A model generated the notes under the pieces. The model saw nothing but the letters and a program-made list of their open reading frames with translations, was not told the DNA's origin and made no database searches. Below are positions 9,304 through 17,530 of a stretch of DNA of 64,000 nt, one piece after another; position 1 is the stretch's first letter, and every line of letters starts with the position of its first letter. The translations under genes and the position numbers were made by a program. Source of the stretch: JASBRS01 sp964496495 (GTDB taxonomy: Bacteria; Deinococcota; Deinococci; Deinococcales; Trueperaceae); NCBI GenBank assembly GCA_964496495.1, contig CAZBZU010000011.1, positions 1 to 64,000 on the forward strand, written 5' to 3'.

Positions 9304-9311
9304 GACCCGGC

Positions 9312-9320
9312 ATTCTAGCA
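9312..9320 (-). promoter_or_regulatory. Extended -10 of the DUF512 gene
   Basis: TGCTAGAAT on the minus strand, 8 nt before the GTG at 9303. Confidence 0.65.
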
Positions 9321-9370
9321 GAGTGGCCCCGGGCCGCGGGTGGCGGGGGCGCCGCCGACGGGCGCGGCGC

Positions 9371-9859
9371 TCACATGGCGTCGTCGGCGCTCTCGCCGGC
9401 ATCGGCGCGGTGGTCGCGGCGCAGCTCCTGGATGACGAAGCCGTGCACCGGCGGCACGCTGGTGAAGCGCACGAAGCCGCCCTCCTCCAGCGACCCGCCC
9501 TCCGCCGCCTCGCCGTCGCCGAGCACCGCCACGATCAGCGGGACGCCACAGTCCACCACCGCCATCCGGCCCTCGCGTGCCACCAGCTGGCCGGCCGCCT
9601 CGAGCGTGCCGAGCCCCGACACCTCGAGTCGCCGAGCCGGCTCGGGCAGCGGCTCCAGGGTCTCCACCATGGGGTTGATGATGACGCGCCTGCGCCCGGA
9701 GCCCCCCTGGTACGGGCCGGTGCGATCCAGCACCTGCAGGATGGCGCCGGCGGCCAGGCACTCCAGCATCGGCGAGCCTTCGGTCCGCGGGAACACCTGC
9801 ACCTCGGCGGCGTACTCACGCCACCGCTGGATGAACCCTTCGGGCGACTCCTCGATCAC
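9371..9859 (-). CDS. Uncharacterised 162-aa protein
   Basis: I do not recognise a family. The protein is acidic, has no signal peptide or membrane helix, and begins with an amphipathic helix (EGFIQRWREYAAEV). A beta-rich middle contains a single cysteine (VVDCGVPLIVAVLGDG) and the tail is charged. Its codon use is like that of its neighbours, and it has its own -10 (TAGAAT, 9 nt before the GTG). These points support a real gene rather than a shadow frame. It lies head-to-head with the zinc-ribbon transcription unit. Confidence 0.6.
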   Translation of the reverse strand: MIEESPEGFIQRWREYAAEVQVFPRTEGSPMLECLAAGAILQVLDRTGPYQGGSGRRRVIINPMVETLEPLPEPARRLEVSGLGTLEAAGQLVAREGRMAVVDCGVPLIVAVLGDGEAAEGGSLEEGGFVRFTSVPPVHGFVIQELRRDHRADAGESADDAM

Positions 9860-9868
9860 GCTGGGCGC

Positions 9869-9874
9869 ATTCTA
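9869..9874 (-). promoter_or_regulatory. -10 element of the 162-aa protein gene
   Basis: TAGAAT on the minus strand, 9 nt before the GTG at 9859; not extended. Confidence 0.6.
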
Positions 9875-9935
9875 CCCCGGGCGTGGACGGCGCCGCGGCC
9901 GGCGCCGTCGCGGGAAAGCGGCGGGGGGCGGCCCG

Positions 9936-9944
9936 TGCTACACT
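9936..9944 (+). promoter_or_regulatory. Extended -10 of the zinc-ribbon transcription unit
   Basis: TGCTACACT, 7 nt before a GTG that opens a 10-codon ORF and about 90 nt before the zinc-ribbon gene. The transcript would therefore start at the small ORF. Confidence 0.65.
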
Positions 9945-9951
9945 CGATCCC

Positions 9952-9984
9952 GTGAAGCGATCCTTCATCGAGGGACCCACATGA
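9952..9984 (+). CDS. Possible 10-residue leader peptide
   Basis: A GTG placed 7 nt after TGCTACACT opens a 10-codon ORF (product MKRSFIEGPT). Its TGA overlaps a following ATG (ATGA at 9981-9984), which opens a second small frame of 22 codons running into the start of the zinc-ribbon gene. The stop lies exactly at the base of an 11-bp hairpin. The position is that expected for a leader peptide controlling an attenuator. No run of one amino acid is present, so any sensing signal is unclear. Confidence 0.4.
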   Translation: MKRSFIEGPT

Positions 9985-10020
9985 ACTCCGTTCGGGCAGA
10001 GGCGAACGGAGTTTCTTATT
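9984..10020 (+). terminator. Terminator-like hairpin in the leader (possible attenuator)
   Basis: A perfect 11-bp inverted repeat (9984-9994 with 10003-10013) encloses an 8-nt loop and is followed by TTCTTATT. It lies between the mini-ORF and the zinc-ribbon gene and is the only clear terminator-like structure in the window. The tract is not a pure T run, so termination may be partial. Confidence 0.6.
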
Positions 10021-10033
10021 CCGTGGAGGACGA

Positions 10034-10738
10034 ATGTTGGAGAAGTTGAGCGAAGTCCAGGGGTTCGACCTGCAGCTCGACGCTCTCCAGGAGGAGCGGG
10101 CACGGACGCCGCCCGAGCTCCAGGAGACGCGTGACAGGCGCCACGATCTGGTGAAGCGCCTCGAGCGCAAGAAGCAGGAGCGCGACGAACTCCGCAAGCG
10201 GGTAGCCAACACCGAGTTGGAGCTGAAGACGCTCCAGCAGCGGCGCAAGGACGCCTCGGAGTCCTCGCTGCGCGCGTCCAGTGCCAAGGAGGCGTCGCAG
10301 TACCAGAATCAGGAGCTGCAGTTCGCGACCCGCGTGCAGGAGCTGGAGGAGGACGCCCTGCCGCTGATGGAGAGCCTGGAGGCGGCCGAGAACGAAGCGG
10401 ACGGCCTGCAGGCGGAGCTCGACGAGCTGCAACCCGCACTCGACGCTCTGGTGGCCGAGGAGGAGGCTCGCGTCGCGGCGGTGGACGACCGAACCAGCGA
10501 GATCCGCCAGCGGCGCGACGCCCTGGCCGGGAGTCTCGACGGCAGCCTGCTCAAGCAGTACGAGCAGGTGCGCAGGGCGCGCCGCGGTCTGGGGCTGGTG
10601 GAGATCGTCGACAACCAGCGCTGCGGCGGCTGCAGCGTACGCCTGCCGATCCACGTCATCCAGAAGGCGCGGCGCGGCAGCAGCGTGGTGCGCTGCCCGA
10701 GCTGCGGGCGGCTGCTGTGGCCGCGGGACGGCGACTGA
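10034..10738 (+). CDS. Coiled-coil C4 zinc-ribbon protein (CT398-like)
   Basis: The 234-aa protein is mostly two long charged coiled-coil helices (about 1-180), then a zinc ribbon with CGGC near residue 197 and CPSC near 225. This is the architecture of the chlamydial CT398 / zf-RING_7 family, which has been linked to RNA polymerase sigma-54 and secretion factors but has no agreed function in other bacteria. GGAGG lies 4 nt before the ATG (7 nt before an in-frame TTG at 10037), so this gene is translated with a Shine-Dalgarno sequence, unlike its leaderless neighbours. Confidence 0.85.
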   Translation: MLEKLSEVQGFDLQLDALQEERARTPPELQETRDRRHDLVKRLERKKQERDELRKRVANTELELKTLQQRRKDASESSLRASSAKEASQYQNQELQFATRVQELEEDALPLMESLEAAENEADGLQAELDELQPALDALVAEEEARVAAVDDRTSEIRQRRDALAGSLDGSLLKQYEQVRRARRGLGLVEIVDNQRCGGCSVRLPIHVIQKARRGSSVVRCPSCGRLLWPRDGD

Positions 10739-10778
10739 CGCCCTGGCGGCGGGCCGGCGCGATCCTCGACGAAACGGC

Positions 10779-11774
10779 TCAGTGCAGAACGGTCATGGGG
10801 TCGACGGCCCTGCCATGGATGTGCACCTCGAAGTGAACGTGGGGACCGGTGGAGATGCCGGTCGAGCCCTCGCGGCCGATGACGGCGCCCTGCTCGACGT
10901 ACTGGCCCACGTGAACCAGGATGGTGCTGAAGTGCCCGTACCAGGTCTCGTCGCCATCGGAGTGGCGGATGCGCACCAGGTTGCCGTAGCCCTCGTTGGA
11001 CCAACCCGCGAAGATCACCACGCCCGAGCGCGAGGCGTGCACCGGCGTGCCCCACGGGGCTGCGATGTCGATGCCGCGATGGAACGGCGAGGTGCCCATC
11101 CCCAGGTTGCGCCAGCCGTAAGGCGAGGTGATGCGGCCGTGGATGGGCCAGATGAAGCGGTTCTCCGCCGCGCGCACCTTCCTGAGCCTGCTCAGCGCCT
11201 TGGTCGGCACGACACCGGGAAGGAACAGCATCATGCCCGCTTGCACGTCGAAGGGCGAGCGCAGGTGGTTGGCGCGCGCGACCTCGGTGGGGTCCACGTG
11301 GTAGCGGCTCACCACGTCGGCGAGCGACTGGCCGGGTTCCAGCGTCACCACCAGCCCCTCCCGAGGCGGGATGAGCAGGTCGACGCCGACCGGCAGGTGG
11401 TCGAGCGAGGAGATGGTGGGGTTCGCGCCCACCAGCGCGTCGACGCTGATGCCGTAGCCTGCCGCCACCGACGACAGGGTCTCGCCCGGCGAGAGGGTGT
11501 GCCAGGTGAAGCCGGGCGGGATGCGCGGCGCCGCTTCGCCGACCGGGCCGCCGACGGCCTCCACGTACGGCACCCGCAGGACGTCGCCGGGATGGATGGT
11601 GACCGTCCGCAGGTCGTTCGCCGCCATCAGGGCGTCGACGGACAGCTCGTACTCGTTGGCGATGGTGCCTAGCGACTCCCCGCTCTTGACCGTGTGCAGG
11701 GCGTATCCGCCCGCGTAAGTCACGGGCGCCAGCAGGAGGACAGTCACTAAGGTCCAGGCGACTCTGTACTGCAA
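10779..11774 (-). CDS. LysM-repeat M23 peptidase
   Basis: The 331-aa exported protein has a signal peptide at residues 1-22. Three LysM peptidoglycan-binding repeats follow (about 27-70, 92-137, 142-187), each built around SGESL, PGETL or PGQSL. A C-terminal M23 (LytM-type) domain has zinc ligands in HRGID and GPHVHFEV. It should cut or regulate cutting of peptidoglycan cross-links. The TTG at 11774 is chosen over a TTG at 11834 because GAGGAG precedes it by 8 nt and the signal peptide then begins correctly. The -10 lies about 50 nt upstream, giving a short leader. Confidence 0.88.
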   Translation of the reverse strand: MQYRVAWTLVTVLLLAPVTYAGGYALHTVKSGESLGTIANEYELSVDALMAANDLRTVTIHPGDVLRVPYVEAVGGPVGEAAPRIPPGFTWHTLSPGETLSSVAAGYGISVDALVGANPTISSLDHLPVGVDLLIPPREGLVVTLEPGQSLADVVSRYHVDPTEVARANHLRSPFDVQAGMMLFLPGVVPTKALSRLRKVRAAENRFIWPIHGRITSPYGWRNLGMGTSPFHRGIDIAAPWGTPVHASRSGVVIFAGWSNEGYGNLVRIRHSDGDETWYGHFSTILVHVGQYVEQGAVIGREGSTGISTGPHVHFEVHIHGRAVDPMTVLH

Positions 11775-11824
11775 CGACCGATCTCCTCGTTGTGGAACCT
11801 CGTCGAGGAAGTCCCCTCCCGTTG

Positions 11825-11833
11825 AATGTAGCA
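11825..11833 (-). promoter_or_regulatory. Extended -10 of the LysM/M23 gene
   Basis: TGCTACATT on the minus strand, giving a leader of about 45 nt with GAGGAG before the TTG at 11774. A TTG at 11834 lies upstream of this promoter and cannot be the start of this transcript. Confidence 0.55.
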
Positions 11834-12088
11834 AGCGTCGCCTTAGACCGTGATGAGCTTCTTCATGCGGCTCGCGCTCATCTTCGCCTACAAGGAGCCG
11901 AGATCGCCGTCCAGGACGGCCTCACGTTGCAGAGTACGCGCGCCAGACGATGAAGGTCCCGACATGGCGGGACGCGCACCGGACGATGACGGCCTCGCGG
12001 GGACGCGACCGTCGACGCGCCGCGCCCGGCGGCCGGCCCGGAGCGCCCCGGGCGGCGTCCAGGCGACCCTGGACCCGCACGCCCCGCC
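11834..12088. other. Gene-free stretch between LysM/M23 gene and mutase operon
   Basis: No convincing gene. Two inverted repeats are present: GCCGTCC-A-GGACGGC at 11906-11920, and a 6-bp stem with a 6-nt loop at 11956-11973. Neither is followed by a T run. The stretch lies upstream of the LysM/M23 promoter and downstream of the mutase stop. The reading frame open on the plus strand here has no start signal and no recognisable product. Confidence 0.5.
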
Positions 12089-12502
12089 TCAGGCGCCGGC
12101 GCCCCGCCGCAGGGGCACCTCGCGCCGGAGGTACGCCACCACGTCGTGGGTGTTGGCGCCGGGAGTGAAGATGGCGCCTACGCCGAGGTCCGAGAGGGCG
12201 GGCCGGTCCTGATCGGGGACGATCCCGCCGCCGAAGACCAGCACGTCGCCGGCGCCCCTGGCCCCGAGCCCCTCGACCACCTCGCGGAAGTAGTGCATGT
12301 GAGCGCCCGACAGCACGCTCAGACCGACGGCGTCGACGTCCTCCTGGATGGCGGCGTTGACGATCATGGGGCCGGTCTGGCGCAGGCCCGTGTAGATCAC
12401 CTCCATGCCGGCGTCGCGCAAGGCACGGGCGATGACCTTGGCTCCTCGGTCGTGGCCGTCGAGGCCGGGCTTGGCGATCAAGACGCGGATGGGTCGTTCC
12501 AT
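12089..12502 (-). CDS. Methylmalonyl-CoA mutase, B12-binding subunit
   Basis: This 137-aa cobalamin-binding domain carries the complete signature DGHDRG (lower axial His), LSVLSG and FGGG. It pairs with the separate catalytic subunit encoded just upstream to convert (R)-methylmalonyl-CoA and succinyl-CoA. AGGAGA lies 4-5 nt before the ATG. The split small/large arrangement is typical of archaeal, Thermus and Deinococcus-type mutases. There is no -10 in the 40-nt spacer, so it is read from the large-subunit promoter. Confidence 0.93.
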   Translation of the reverse strand: MERPIRVLIAKPGLDGHDRGAKVIARALRDAGMEVIYTGLRQTGPMIVNAAIQEDVDAVGLSVLSGAHMHYFREVVEGLGARGAGDVLVFGGGIVPDQDRPALSDLGVGAIFTPGANTHDVVAYLRREVPLRRGAGA

Positions 12503-12542
12503 GGGCTCTCCTAGCGCCCGGGCGAGCGCGCCGGCAGGCGGC

Positions 12543-14189
12543 TCACACCAGGACGGGCTCCTCGTAGACGCCGTAGACCCGGCGCAGCACGTCCATCTGC
12601 TCGCCGAGCGTGCAGTACGCGTGCGCGCACGCCAGGAAGGCGGGCATGGTGTTGCGGCCTTCCCTCGCGGCCCGCTCGAGCTCCCCGAGCGCGGCGTTCG
12701 CCGCCCCCGCGTCGCGCTCGGCGCGCACCCGCTGCAAGCGCTCCTCCTGGACCTTCAGCACCTCCGGATCGACGAGCTGCAGCGGCACGTCGGGGTTCTC
12801 CCCCTCGAAGGCATTGACGCCGACGATGAGGCGGCGGCGCTCGTCGATGTCGCGTTGCTGGCGCCAGCTGGCGTCGCCGATCTCGCGAGCGAAGAAGCCG
12901 GCCTCGATGGCGTTCTCCACACCGCCCAGGGCATCGATCTGCTCGAAGTAGGCGAGGGTCTGGCGTTCCATCTCCGCCGTCAACCGCTCCAAGTAGTAGG
13001 AGCCGGCCAGCGGGTCGACGGTGTTCGCCACGCCAGACTCGAACGCCACCACCTGCTGGGTGCGGAGCGCCAGGGTGGCGGCCTCCTCGGTGGGCAGCGC
13101 CAGCGCCTCGTCGTAGGCGTCGGTGTGAAGGCTGTTGGTGCCGCCGAGCACCCCGGCCAGGGCCTGGATGGCGACGCGCGCCACGTTGACCAGCGGCTGC
13201 TGCGCCGTCAGCGAGACGCCGGCGGTCTGGGCATGGGTCCGGAGCTTCCAGGCGCGCTCGTCCTTGGCGCCGAACACCTCGCGCATCTGCCGCGCCCAGA
13301 TGCGCCGTGCCGCCCGAAGCTTGGCGATCTCCTCGAAGAAGTCGTTGTGCACGTTGAAGAAGAAGCTGATGCGCGGCGCGAACTCGTCGATGTCGAGGCC
13401 TCGCTCGAGCGACTTGCGCACGTAGTGGATCCCATCGGCGAGCGTGAACGCCAGCTCCTGCACCGCGGTCGACCCCGCCTCCCGGATGTGGTACCCGGAG
13501 ACGCTGATGAAGTTCCACCTGGGCACGTTGACCGGGCCCCACTCGAAGGTGTCGATCACCAGCTGCACGCTTGGGGCGGGCGGGAAGATGAACTCCTTCT
13601 GGGCGATGAACTCCTTCAGGATGTCGTTCTGGATGGTGCCCCCGACCTTCGCCAGGTCGGCCCCCTGCTTCTGCGCCATCGCCAGGTACATCGCCCAGAT
13701 GGCGTTCGCAGGGCTGTTGATGGTCATGGAGGTGGTGATCGCCTCGGGGTCGATGCCGTCGAACAGCACCTCCATGTCGGCCAGGCTGGAGACGGCCACG
13801 CCGCACTTGCCGACCTCGCCGCGGGCGAGCGGGTGGTCGCTGTCGTAGCCCATCAGGGTCGGCAGGTCGAACGCGGTGGACAGACCGGTCTGCCCAGCCG
13901 ACAGCAGTCGCCGGAAGCGCTCGTTCGTCTGCTCGGCCGTACCGAAGCCCGCGAACATGCGCATGGTCCACAGCTTGCCGCGGTACATCGAGGCCTGCAC
14001 CCCGCGGGTGTAGGGGTAGCTGCCGGGGTAGCCGACGTCAGCCTCGAGGTCGACGTCGGTCACGTCGTCCGCGGTGTAGATCGGATCGACCGGGATGCCG
14101 GAGAGCGTCTCGAAGAGAGCGTCGCGCTCCGGGAAGCGTTCGCCGGCCTCGGCGTACTCCTCCCGTAGCCAACGCTGTTTGTCCTTCAT
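12543..14189 (-). CDS. Methylmalonyl-CoA mutase, catalytic subunit
   Basis: This 548-aa TIM-barrel subunit of the adenosylcobalamin-dependent mutase shows the substrate-channel motif YPYTRG near residue 57, then MYRGKLWTMRMFAGFG, STAFDLPTLMGYD and the C-terminal NTMPAFLACAHAYCTLGE. These match methylmalonyl-CoA rather than isobutyryl-CoA mutases, though relatives such as ethylmalonyl-CoA mutase are hard to exclude. No MeaB/ArgK chaperone gene is adjacent. The cofactor-forming adenosyltransferase is at 41.6 kb. The ATG lies 6 nt after TATGAT. Confidence 0.93.
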   Translation of the reverse strand: MKDKQRWLREEYAEAGERFPERDALFETLSGIPVDPIYTADDVTDVDLEADVGYPGSYPYTRGVQASMYRGKLWTMRMFAGFGTAEQTNERFRRLLSAGQTGLSTAFDLPTLMGYDSDHPLARGEVGKCGVAVSSLADMEVLFDGIDPEAITTSMTINSPANAIWAMYLAMAQKQGADLAKVGGTIQNDILKEFIAQKEFIFPPAPSVQLVIDTFEWGPVNVPRWNFISVSGYHIREAGSTAVQELAFTLADGIHYVRKSLERGLDIDEFAPRISFFFNVHNDFFEEIAKLRAARRIWARQMREVFGAKDERAWKLRTHAQTAGVSLTAQQPLVNVARVAIQALAGVLGGTNSLHTDAYDEALALPTEEAATLALRTQQVVAFESGVANTVDPLAGSYYLERLTAEMERQTLAYFEQIDALGGVENAIEAGFFAREIGDASWRQQRDIDERRRLIVGVNAFEGENPDVPLQLVDPEVLKVQEERLQRVRAERDAGAANAALGELERAAREGRNTMPAFLACAHAYCTLGEQMDVLRRVYGVYEEPVLV

Positions 14190-14195
14190 GCTGGC

Positions 14196-14201
14196 ATCAT
14201 A
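14196..14201 (-). promoter_or_regulatory. -10, leaderless start of the mutase operon
   Basis: TATGAT on the minus strand, 6 nt before the ATG at 14189. Confidence 0.7.
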
Positions 14202-14267
14202 GCCCGGTGCCGTGCAGGCGCCCGGCTTGTACGCCGCGGCCGGCGGCGGCCGCCGCGGCGCCGGCGC

Positions 14268-15380
14268 TCACGCCAGCGGCCACGGCTGCCAGGCGCCGGC
14301 GGCATCGTCCCGCAGCGCGACGTCCGGCGGCAGGTCGCGCCGTAGCACCGCCAGCGCCGCCGTCCCTCCTTGCGGCAACGTCACCACGGTACCGAGCCGG
14401 CCCACCTCGCGACCCTCGACCGTCAGCGCCCGTCCCTCCAGCGCCGCCTCGGACAGGTCCGCCGGGGCGTCGCCCGTCGGCGCCCGCTTCAGGCGCGCGA
14501 GCCCCTTGCGGACGGCGCCCCGGGCCTCGATGCGCGCCATGATCTCCTGGCCCAGGTAGCACCCCTTGCCGAACGACACCGCCGACGTCAGCCCCAGCTC
14601 CTGCGGCAGGGCACCGGCAGCACCCTCCCTGACGGCGCTGGGCACGCCGCCCAGCACGCGCATGAGCGACAGCGCGCGCTCGCCGGCGAGCTCGGCGCCC
14701 TCCCGGCGGAGCGCGCCCACCGCCTCCTCCAGCTGCGACACGGGGAGCACCACGTCGACCCCGCCGGCCGGCGAGCGGCGGCGCGGCAGCAGCAGCGGGC
14801 CGTCACTGCGCTCGCCGGCGCTCCGGGCCTCCCCGAGCCCGCCCGGCAGCGCCGCGCCGTCTCGGGCCGTGCCCTCGGCGGGTACTCGCCCGAGCGCCCG
14901 GCGCACGGTCGCGCTGGCGTCCGCTCCCTGCACCGTGAGCGCGGCCCAGGCTCCGCTCAGGTCCTCGATCGCGACCTCGTCGAAGATCACATGCGCCTCC
15001 AGCGAGGCGCGCACCGCGGCTCCGCGCCCGTCGTCGATCGTCAGCAGTAGCTCGCCCGGGCGCACGCACAGCAAGCCCTCCCCCACCACCTGGCCCTTGG
15101 GCGTGAGCTGCAGGGTGTGGTTGCAGCTGCCGGGCGCCAGGTCCTGCACGGTGTTGCTGAGCTGGCCGTGGAGGAAGGGGGCGCGATCGGCGCCGGTGAG
15201 GCGCAGCAGCGTCAGGCCCGGCAGCGGCACCAGCACCGCCCCCTCGCCGGACGCGGGCGCGGCGGCCGCCGCGCGCGCGGCTTCAGCCTCGGGCCGGCCG
15301 AAGTGCGCCACGCCCCGCCCGGCAGCCTCCTCGCCGGCGAGCACCGCCCCCAGCTCGCGCCAGATGTTCGCTGCCGTCAT
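14268..15380 (-). CDS. YgfZ/GcvT-like folate-binding protein
   Basis: The 370-aa protein has the aminomethyltransferase fold. The diagnostic YgfZ motif, K-G-C-Y-x-G-Q-E (GKGCYLGQEIMARIEARG), lies at about residue 265. YgfZ proteins bind folate and help make or repair Fe-S clusters in enzymes such as MiaB; they do not cleave glycine. The N-terminal ligand region (FLHGQLSNTVQDL) also fits. The ATG lies 6 nt after GATAAT with no Shine-Dalgarno sequence. Confidence 0.85.
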   Translation of the reverse strand: MTAANIWRELGAVLAGEEAAGRGVAHFGRPEAEAARAAAAAPASGEGAVLVPLPGLTLLRLTGADRAPFLHGQLSNTVQDLAPGSCNHTLQLTPKGQVVGEGLLCVRPGELLLTIDDGRGAAVRASLEAHVIFDEVAIEDLSGAWAALTVQGADASATVRRALGRVPAEGTARDGAALPGGLGEARSAGERSDGPLLLPRRRSPAGGVDVVLPVSQLEEAVGALRREGAELAGERALSLMRVLGGVPSAVREGAAGALPQELGLTSAVSFGKGCYLGQEIMARIEARGAVRKGLARLKRAPTGDAPADLSEAALEGRALTVEGREVGRLGTVVTLPQGGTAALAVLRRDLPPDVALRDDAAGAWQPWPLA

Positions 15381-15386
15381 GCCCGG

Positions 15387-15392
15387 ATTATC
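15387..15392 (-). promoter_or_regulatory. -10, leaderless start of the YgfZ-like gene
   Basis: GATAAT on the minus strand, 6 nt before the ATG at 15380; first base differs from the usual T. Confidence 0.55.
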
Positions 15393-15461
15393 GCAGCGAG
15401 CGGGCCCGCGTCCCGACGCGCGGCCGACGCCGCGCCCCCGAGGCCGCGACCACCGTGGCGC

Positions 15462-16115
15462 TCAGGCGCCGCCGGCGGGCGCGCCCGGCTCGAGCTCGAA
15501 GATGGTGAACTCGAAGGCGTTGATCACGCGCACGCCGGCCTCGGTGCGGTACTCGCGGGCGGCGTTGGCGCCGGAGAGGTGAACGTGCCCGTGCACGTGC
15601 ACCTGCGGCCGCCAGCGCCGGTGGAAGCGATTGAAGGCGCCGACCCCTCGATGCGCGAAGTCGTCGCCGGCGTGAGGCCCCAGCGGGGGCGCATGGGTGA
15701 GCAGCACGTCGACCCCTCGGCCCGTCCGCCGGCGGTTGAGCACCAGCCTCGGGGCCATGCGGGCCGCCATCCAGCGGTACTGCCACTCGCTGTACTGCTG
15801 CGGGCCCGGGCGGTAGCGCAAGCAGCCCTCCAGGCCGGCGATCGCCACGCCGCCCACCTCGACCACGCGGCCCTGAACGTTGAGGCAGCCGCCCGGCAGG
15901 TGCATGGCCGAGCCGTCGGCGGGCCGCACGTAACCGTTGCCGTGGTTGCCGAGTACGTACACCGGAAGGGTGCGCGTCTTGGTGGCGATGAACTCCAGCA
16001 GGTAGCCAGGCAGATCGCCGGCGGCCAGCACCACGTCGAACGGCGGCAGATTGCCGGGGAAGTTGCGCGAGTAGACCACCGGCGACACCGCGTCGGACAG
16101 GGCGAGGATCCTCAC
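15462..16115 (-). CDS. Metallophosphoesterase-like protein
   Basis: This 217-aa calcineurin-type phosphoesterase fold has AAGDLPGYL, VLGNHGNG, LLTHAPPLG and a late HGHVH motif. The first metal motif is altered: LSDAV lacks the histidine of D-x-H. The GNHD/E motif reads GNHG. One metal site may therefore be weakened. The GTG start lies 27 nt after the prfB stop, so it is probably co-transcribed with prfB. The substrate is unknown. Confidence 0.8.
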   Translation of the reverse strand: MRILALSDAVSPVVYSRNFPGNLPPFDVVLAAGDLPGYLLEFIATKTRTLPVYVLGNHGNGYVRPADGSAMHLPGGCLNVQGRVVEVGGVAIAGLEGCLRYRPGPQQYSEWQYRWMAARMAPRLVLNRRRTGRGVDVLLTHAPPLGPHAGDDFAHRGVGAFNRFHRRWRPQVHVHGHVHLSGANAAREYRTEAGVRVINAFEFTIFELEPGAPAGGA

Positions 16116-16142
16116 CGCCGGTCGCCGCCCCGTCCCGCCGGC

Positions 16143-17232
16143 TCAGGCCACGGCACGGCCCTCGGCCGCCCACTCCAGGCCGGACCACAGGAGATCGTCG
16201 ATGTCGCCGTCGAGGACGTTGTCCGGGTCGTGACGCATGACGCCGGTGCGGTGGTCCTTGACGTACTGCTTGTCGAGGACGTAGCTGCGGATCTGCGACC
16301 CCCACTCGATCGCCTTCTGCTCGCCGCGCGCCTTCAGCTGTTCATCGCGGCGGCGGCGCTCCTCCCGCTCGAAGAGGCGGCTGCGCAGGACCGTCATCGC
16401 CTTCTCGCGATTCTTGATCTGCGACTTGCCGTCCTGGCAGGTGACCACGATCTCCTCGGGCGTTCCGGCGCGGTAGACCACCCGCACCGCGGAGTCGGTG
16501 GTGTTCACCGACTGCCCGCCGGGGCCGCTCGAGCGGTAGACGTCCACCCGCACGTCCTTGGGGTCGATGTCGATCGAGATGGCGTCGTCGATCTCCGGCA
16601 TCACCTCCACGGACGCGAAGCTGGTGTGGCGCCGGTTCTGGGCATCGAACGGGCTGACGCGCACCAGCCGGTGCACGCCGCTCTCGACCCCCAGCAGGCC
16701 GAACGCGCGCTCGCCGCGCACGATCATCTGCGCGTAGTCGATGCCGCTGGGCGCGTCGCTGTTGCCCACCAGGTCGAGGAGCTCGACCTTGAAGCCGTGC
16801 CGCTCGGCGAAGCGCCGGTACATCCTGAGGAGCATGCCCGCCCAGTCCGAGGACTCGGTGCCGCCGGCTCCGGGCTTGATGGTCACGATGGCGGCGCGGT
16901 CGTCGTGTCTGCCGACGAACAGCGCCTCGCGGTAGAGCCGCTCGAGCGCGGACTCCGCACGCGCCCGCTCCTCCTCCAGCTCCGCCGCGTCCTCCTCGCT
17001 CGCCTCCGCCAGGAGCTCCACCAGGCCGTCGATGTCGTCTTCCAGCACCCGGAAGTCATCCACCACCCGCCGCAGCCGCGCGGCCTCCTGCGTCACGGTG
17101 CGCGCTCGCTCGGGGTCGCCCCACAGGTCGGGATCGTTGAGCTCGGGCTCGAGCTCGCTCAGCCGGGACTGCTTGCCAGCCAGGTCAAAGATACCCCCGG
17201 AGGGCATCGAGTCGCGTCTTGAGTTCGTTCAT
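16143..17232 (-). CDS. prfB: Peptide chain release factor 2 with programmed +1 frameshift
   Basis: RF2 ends translation at UGA and UAA. Frame 0 begins at the ATG at 17232 (or 17235), codes 15 residues (MNELKTRLDALRGYL) and hits an in-frame TGA at 17187-17185. The +1 frame then continues DLAGKQSRL to the stop at 16143, for a total of about 362 aa. The GGQ hydrolysis motif (GPGGQSVN) is present. The junction has the family's slippery CTT-TGA-C and an upstream GGGGGT internal Shine-Dalgarno. This is the known RF2 autoregulation, so the gene is intact. GGAGG at 17238-17242 is 5 nt before the second ATG. Confidence 0.96.
17184..17198 (-). promoter_or_regulatory. RF2 programmed frameshift site
   Basis: On the minus strand this reads GGGGGTATCTTTGAC: an internal Shine-Dalgarno-like GGGGG, the slippery CTT codon and an in-frame UGA followed by C. 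Low RF2 allows the ribosome to slip +1 and make more RF2. Confidence 0.93.
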
Positions 17233-17250
17233 CATCGCCTCCAGAGGGGC

Positions 17251-17256
17251 AGTGTA
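17251..17256 (-). promoter_or_regulatory. -10 of prfB (short leader)
   Basis: TACACT on the minus strand, 15 nt before the first ATG; GGAGG lies between, so this is a leadered transcript. Confidence 0.6.
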
Positions 17257-17393
17257 CCGCACCCCGCTCCCCGCGCCCGCAACCGGGCGCGGCTCCCGCC
17301 GGCGGTCGCGGGACCCCTTCCGCCGGCCCGGCTCGGGACCGTCTGGGACGCTCGCGGGCGCCGCCGAGGCGACGCCGGGACGCGAGGGCCCTG

Positions 17394-17433
17394 TGGTATC
17401 GTTTGCGTATCGCACGGGGTTCTCCGGCCCCGT
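17394..17433 (+). promoter_or_regulatory. Probable cdaA promoter and leader hairpin
   Basis: TGGTATCGT at 17394-17402 is an extended -10. The resulting leader of about 120 nt begins with a hairpin (ACGGGG 17414-17419, CCCCGT 17428-17433). The rest of 17257-17530 shows no gene and no riboswitch that I recognise. Confidence 0.45.
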
Positions 17434-17530
17434 ACGCCTCAACCCATCCCGCCCGGCGCTGTCTTCAGGCGGCGAGCCTTCGGGGCGCCCGCCGGTGGCG
17501 AGCCGGACAGTCACCCGTCCTCACGAGCCG

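Noticed and set aside
6505..9318. A 937-codon open frame on the plus strand
   Set aside because: It lies antisense to the LON-domain, UbiA and DUF512 genes, is rich in His, Gln, Arg and Gly, and has no recognisable fold.
11850..12212. Plus-strand open frame in the spacer before the mutase operon
   Set aside because: No start signal, Arg/Pro-rich product and overlap with the end of the B12 subunit gene.
16143..17232. prfB as a frameshifted pseudogene
   Set aside because: The site is the known RF2 programmed frameshift with all its elements.
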